64,000 nt of DNA from Hypoxylon rubiginosum (Eukaryota; Ascomycota; Sordariomycetes; Xylariales; Hypoxylaceae), in the NCBI GenBank assembly GCA_902806565.1, contig CADCXA010000066.1, positions 1,550,001 to 1,614,000 on the forward strand, in the 5' to 3' direction. Position numbers and translations under genes: made by a program. The notes under the pieces were generated by a model, which saw only the letters and a list, made by a program, of their open reading frames with translations, was not told the origin of the DNA and did not search any database. Positions 60,460 to 64,000 of the stretch are shown one piece after another; position 1 is the stretch's first letter; each line of letters opens with the position of its first letter.

Positions 60460-61855
60460 GGCGAATGCACTGGTCGCTGGGGTTTAGGATTTCGAGGCTG
60501 GATGGGATTGAAGGTATACGAGACAGAGACAGCCAGAACGTAAGATGTTTCCCCGGGACGATAGAATAATTGGAATATGGGGGTATTGGAAGGGGGATAG
60601 GTAATGCAAATGGAGATCCCTTTTCTTCCCTTTGGATTGTGAATATTAAAGGTAGGGAGACGGTCCAGTAGCTTGTATCCACTGTTAAGAATCCGAATCT
60701 CGAATTGCCTTGTACATAAGCCCCCTAACGTACGTTGAGAGGATGGCGAGTTTGGTTTGTTGGAGCTGACGGATTGTGTTTTTTAGAAAACAAAAAAAAA
60801 CACAACGCCAGAGTTATGAAAACTGCTCTTTTTGCTCCTTATATTCTTCGGCGTCAGATACGCCGGGGAATGGCTAGCAACTTTACTAGTTATATCTTAC
60901 TTTTCTTAATTTCTCTTATTTTCGCTCGTCCTGCAGATTGAAAACGCCCGTCCAGGATCGGGCGCAGACGGAAAGGAGAATAAGGAGAGACGTTTCCTTC
61001 TTGATAGTACATGTAGTAATACTATCTGTACCTAACCGGAGGCTGAATTTTTGACCGGTAAGCCTGACAGTGGTCGTACAGGCTAGCGAACGATAGCGAA
61101 TTAAACTTAGCTCTTAGGAGGCTGCTATTATGGGTAACTGGAATTCCCCCCCATGCATTAGTGGACCGAAGGGTCCCGGATCTTTTGAGATGCGCTACGT
61201 AATGCCCTACGGTACCTGAACCCAAACACTTTAGGTACAGCTGGAGAGCGTACCTAATGTTTGAAATATCTCCTAGCTAGACGATTCGTCAGTTTGTAGG
61301 CGTCTTGATGAAACAAACCAAGCTGCTTGAACATATGTACTTAATATAAACTTACGGTAAAAGAACAAGGAATACTACTAGTAAATACCTCTTTTTCAGT
61401 ATGCTCTCATGAACAATTTCTTCAAGGTGGTACGAGTCACAAAAACATTGATGGATCTTGCGGTGGTACCTGGAAATTTGGGAAGTGCATGTGTAAATTG
61501 TAGGTACGAAGTAGTACCTCTTAGAGATGAATGGTCACTGGTGGGGCTGCCCAATCGATAGTAATCGCCAAGCCCTTCCTCCTTTTAGGTGCTTTTAGGT
61601 GCCGAATACATGCACCACGCGAGGTTATTTGAGGCACTTAACGCGGGTTGGCCTGTAAACCCGTAAATAACAATAATAAATCCCGGCCCAGCGACTCGTG
61701 TTGCTCTCTGGTGCCTCATCCACTACTTGCACCCTTCTTTGTACCCGGCTTCTACTTGACGTCTCGGGCGATGGCAGCACTCTTCTCCACAAGCTGACAA
61801 CCTACTAGTACGAACAGATGCGATATAGGTATATATTTGTCTAACACGACGAAAC
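60460..61855. other. divergent promoter region, no gene
   Basis: About 1.4 kb between start codons of the Sgf11-like (-) and NAA50-like (+) genes. Short frames inside have no recognisable protein. TAGGTAC-type motifs are frequent. Confidence 0.6.
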
Positions 61856-62949
61856 ATGTCTCTTCCTTCGACCAATGCCAATGGGCAACCTTCCATCCGG
61901 AACTTCTTCAAGCCCAAACCGCCGTCGTACGCTCTGCCACCCACCGCCGTGTCACGGGCACCAGCAGCTCCTCCTGCACCTTCACCGCCACCCTCGTCGG
62001 CAGCCGGACAGAACGGACTTAAGACACCGCTATCTGCTGCGAGCGTACCCGCACCCGCGCCCGCACCGTCGAGGCCGGCGTCCCTCCACCCACAAGCTAC
62101 CATCTCCCCGATCCTGCCCGAGCACATCCCCGCCCTGCGGCGCATAACCTCCCTCCTCCTCCCCGTCAACTACCCGGACACCTTCTACCAGCGGCTCTCC
62201 GACCCCCTCTCGTCGGGCGCCTTCAGCCACGTGCTCCTGTGGACCGACGACCCTTCCTCGGACGCCCCTCCCAAGGTGATCGGGGGACTCGTATGCCGCC
62301 CGGAGCCCTCGCCCTTCGCGTCCTCGAAGCCGCAAGCCGGCTCCAAGACCCCCGAAGACGACGCCAAGCCCAACGCCGTATACATCCAGTCGCTGGTCCT
62401 GCTCGCCCCGTACCGGCAGAACGGCCTCGCCGCCGCGCTGCTCGACGAGGTGGTGCGGCTCGCCGCCGCCGCCCCGTTCGCGTGCGGGGAGGTGTACGCG
62501 CACGTGTGGACCGACAACGAGGACGGGCTGCGCTGGTACCTCGCGCGCGGGTTCGCCAAGCACGGCCAGGTCAACGGGTACTACTTCAAGCTGCGGCCCG
62601 ACAGCGCCTGGATCGTGCGCCGGCCTATCGGCGGCCCCGTCAGCTCTGCCCTGGGACAGAATAGTGCCGGGGCGCCGAATGTAGCGGCAGCAGCGACGAG
62701 TGTAGTCCCGCCGAGCACCACGGCCGCGGCGGCGAACCTCGTGATGAGCCAGCAGACGCCGGTGTCCACGCCGCCGGTCCTAGCAGCGACTTCTTCGTCA
62801 ACCACGACGCCCGGGCCGCTCTCGCCGCCGCCGCCGCCGCTGGGGCCGCCCAGGAGCGGCGGGCCCTCGCCGAACAGGAGTCCCGGGCCGGGCATGTCGT
62901 TCCAGAACGCGCGGCCGCAGACGGAGTGGAACGACCTACCGGCCGACAT

Positions 62950-62983
<34 letters not shown>

Positions 62984-63079
62984 ACGACGCCCAACAGCAA
63001 CGCGAGCTCGCGGAGCAGCTCCGTGGCGCCGCGGAAGAAGAGGGATCGCGCGTACCCCGCCGCTGCTTTCGGCAAGTAG
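61856..63079 (+). CDS. naa50: GNAT N-acetyltransferase, NAA50-like, with N-terminal PIP-box-like motif (407 aa)
   Basis: A single-exon gene starting at the ATG of MSLPSTNANG. Residues 11-18, QPSIRNFF, fit the PCNA-interacting consensus Qxx(I/L/M)xx(F/Y)(F/Y) and are followed by basic KPKPP. After a Pro/Ala linker comes a GNAT fold (about 80-256). It contains LPVNYPDTFY (102-111, the NAA50 substrate loop, FPVxY in animals), YIQSLVLLAPYRQNGLAAALL (176-196, beta-4 and the acetyl-CoA loop R/Q-x-x-G-x-A), AHVWTDNEDGLRWYLARGF (215-233) and a GYYFKL end. NAA50 acetylates the N-termini of Met-starting peptides and in animals supports sister-chromatid cohesion. The C-terminal 150 residues are low-complexity Pro/Ser/Ala with a 10-Gly run and a basic end (APRKKRDRAYP). 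NAA50 is usually about 170 residues, so both extensions are unusual. Codon use is strongly GC-ending. Confidence 0.85.
62954..62983 (+). repeat. GGC microsatellite encoding ten glycines
   Basis: Ten GGC codons in the C-terminal low-complexity tail of the NAA50-like protein. The uniform codon makes length variation between strains likely. Confidence 0.92.
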
Positions 63080-63829
63080 CGTTTGCCTTGGAAGACGGGG
63101 TCGAGCGATCTATCCGAAGGCCGAGGCCTCTGAGTCTTGGAGGGTGGTGGTGTGAACTATGGGTATAAGTATGAGTATGAGTAACGAGAGCATAGGTAGT
63201 TGTCGCGTACGTGATGACGGGGGAAAAAGGGGGGAGCTAAAAAGTTTGGATGGAACACAGGCAAAGGCACTAGGATCGGTGGTATATACGTCTTGAATCA
63301 CGTTGAATAGAGAGCTGGGATTCGGATTGAATTGGTTTGTGGTTACGAGGAGTTGACAAGAAGATTCGAAAGATGGCGGTCTTCATCCTATAGATTGGAA
63401 GGGGAGGCGGAAACAGGAAACAGGAAACGATTCAGAACCGTTGAAGTCAGCTAGACGTATTCTTAAGGAGGTTGCTGGCCTTCATAATAAATAATTACCT
63501 CAAGCAGACAACTGAAATGTGAATTGACATGATGTGGCAATTTCATTCAGGATGAGAAACTGGTCATCATAAGTGCCATGTGGCAGTTATAGACGGCTAC
63601 AAATTACACACCAGCACCATTTCAATGTAAAGCGCCAAGTGCTGAAAATACACCACCAAATCGAAATTATGTAAATCAAGGTGCTCACTCAGGAGAACAT
63701 GATGTGAGATGATGATATGTCATAAGTTCTATTGCATTAGGTCATGATTGTAGGTATATACATACTCGTTCAATTCATGTAATTTTCTCTCTCTTTCTTT
63801 CATTTCTTTACTCGTGACACCTTACCTAC
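63080..63829. other. convergent 3' intergenic region
   Basis: About 750 bp between the stop of the NAA50-like gene (+) and the stop of the hexokinase gene (-). It should hold both 3' UTRs. No gene is seen. Confidence 0.6.
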
Positions 63830-64000
63830 CTACACTATCGTAGTGGGCTCACCGGCCTCCGGGATGGCGGCGATGATCTTCTGCGCGAAGTCGTTCTTGA
63901 AGTGGTTCAGATAATCGACGACGCCCTTCCGCTCCATGTTGGCGGCGACGAGCGCGATCAGGGCGGCGCCGACGCCGCTGCCGTCCTTGGCGATGCCGAT
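63830..64000 (-). CDS. hexokinase/glucokinase, C-terminal end only (partial)
   Basis: The minus strand is open from the right window edge to a TAG at 63,830-63,832 and encodes 56 residues. It begins IGIAKDGSGVGAALIALVAA, the C-terminal adenosine/phosphate motif of eukaryotic hexokinases, which phosphorylate glucose at the start of glycolysis. Hexokinases normally stop soon after this motif. Here another 36 residues follow (ERKGVVDYLNHFKNDFAQKI...). A possible splice donor (G/GTGAGC) lies nine codons before the stop, so the true end could differ. The catalytic and regulatory parts lie outside the window, so hexokinase cannot be told from glucokinase or a non-catalytic homologue. Confidence 0.75.
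   Translation of the reverse strand: MGIAKDGSGVGAALIALVAANMERKGVVDYLNHFKNDFAQKIIAAIPEAGEPTTIV

Noticed and set aside
61723..63075. Large antisense and alternate-frame ORFs across the NAA50-like gene
   Set aside because: Products are Gly/Arg/Pro artefacts of GC-ending codons; only the + frame from 61,856 has a conserved fold.

Overview
The window looks like chromosomal DNA of a filamentous ascomycete (Pezizomycotina, most likely Sordariomycetes). The evidence is spliced genes with short GT...AG introns, a Zn2Cys6 regulator, an NpgA-type phosphopantetheinyl transferase, and a large AT-rich block with the transition-only decay expected of repeat-induced point mutation (RIP). No bacterial, plasmid or CRISPR features were seen. 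All exon-intron models below were built by eye from reading frame, splice consensus and protein continuity.

Layout. 1-7,030: mostly intergenic, with one weak partial ORF at the left edge. 7,031-8,238 (-): Zn2Cys6 transcription factor, then 7.6 kb of apparently gene-free, microsatellite-rich DNA. 15,872-17,747 (-): TesB-type acyl-CoA thioesterase. 18,804-22,787 (-): Osh1/Osh2-type oxysterol-binding protein (ankyrin, PH, FFAT-like motif, sterol-binding domain), with a previously hidden 20-nt first exon. 24,118-25,201 (-): Sfp-type phosphopantetheinyl transferase. 25,690-52,012: a 26.3-kb AT-rich isochore with sharp edges and no intact gene. It contains a RIP-destroyed LTR retrotransposon (29,165-41,393) whose two 280-bp LTRs still align without net indels and differ almost only by transitions; polypurine tract and an RNase H relic give a + orientation. 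52,012-55,440: a transition zone of normal base composition that holds three gene relics, one with two homopolymer frameshifts and two with CAG-to-TAG-type stops.

The right flank is compact housekeeping DNA: signal peptide peptidase (55,447-57,292, -), PPIL1-type cyclophilin (57,977-58,554, +), a SAGA Sgf11-like protein (59,142-60,459, -), a NAA50-like acetyltransferase with an N-terminal PIP-box-like motif (61,856-63,079, +), and the 3' end of a hexokinase (63,830-64,000, -).

The genes do not form one pathway. They fall into lipid handling (thioesterase, sterol carrier), carrier-protein activation for polyketide, peptide and lysine synthesis (PPTase), ER intramembrane proteolysis, splicing-associated isomerisation, chromatin regulation, protein acetylation and glycolysis. 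The most noteworthy items are the bounded RIP isochore with a datable 12.2-kb element, the unidentified zinc-ribbon-like/15-residue-repeat gene beside it, and the PIP-box/NAA50 combination.
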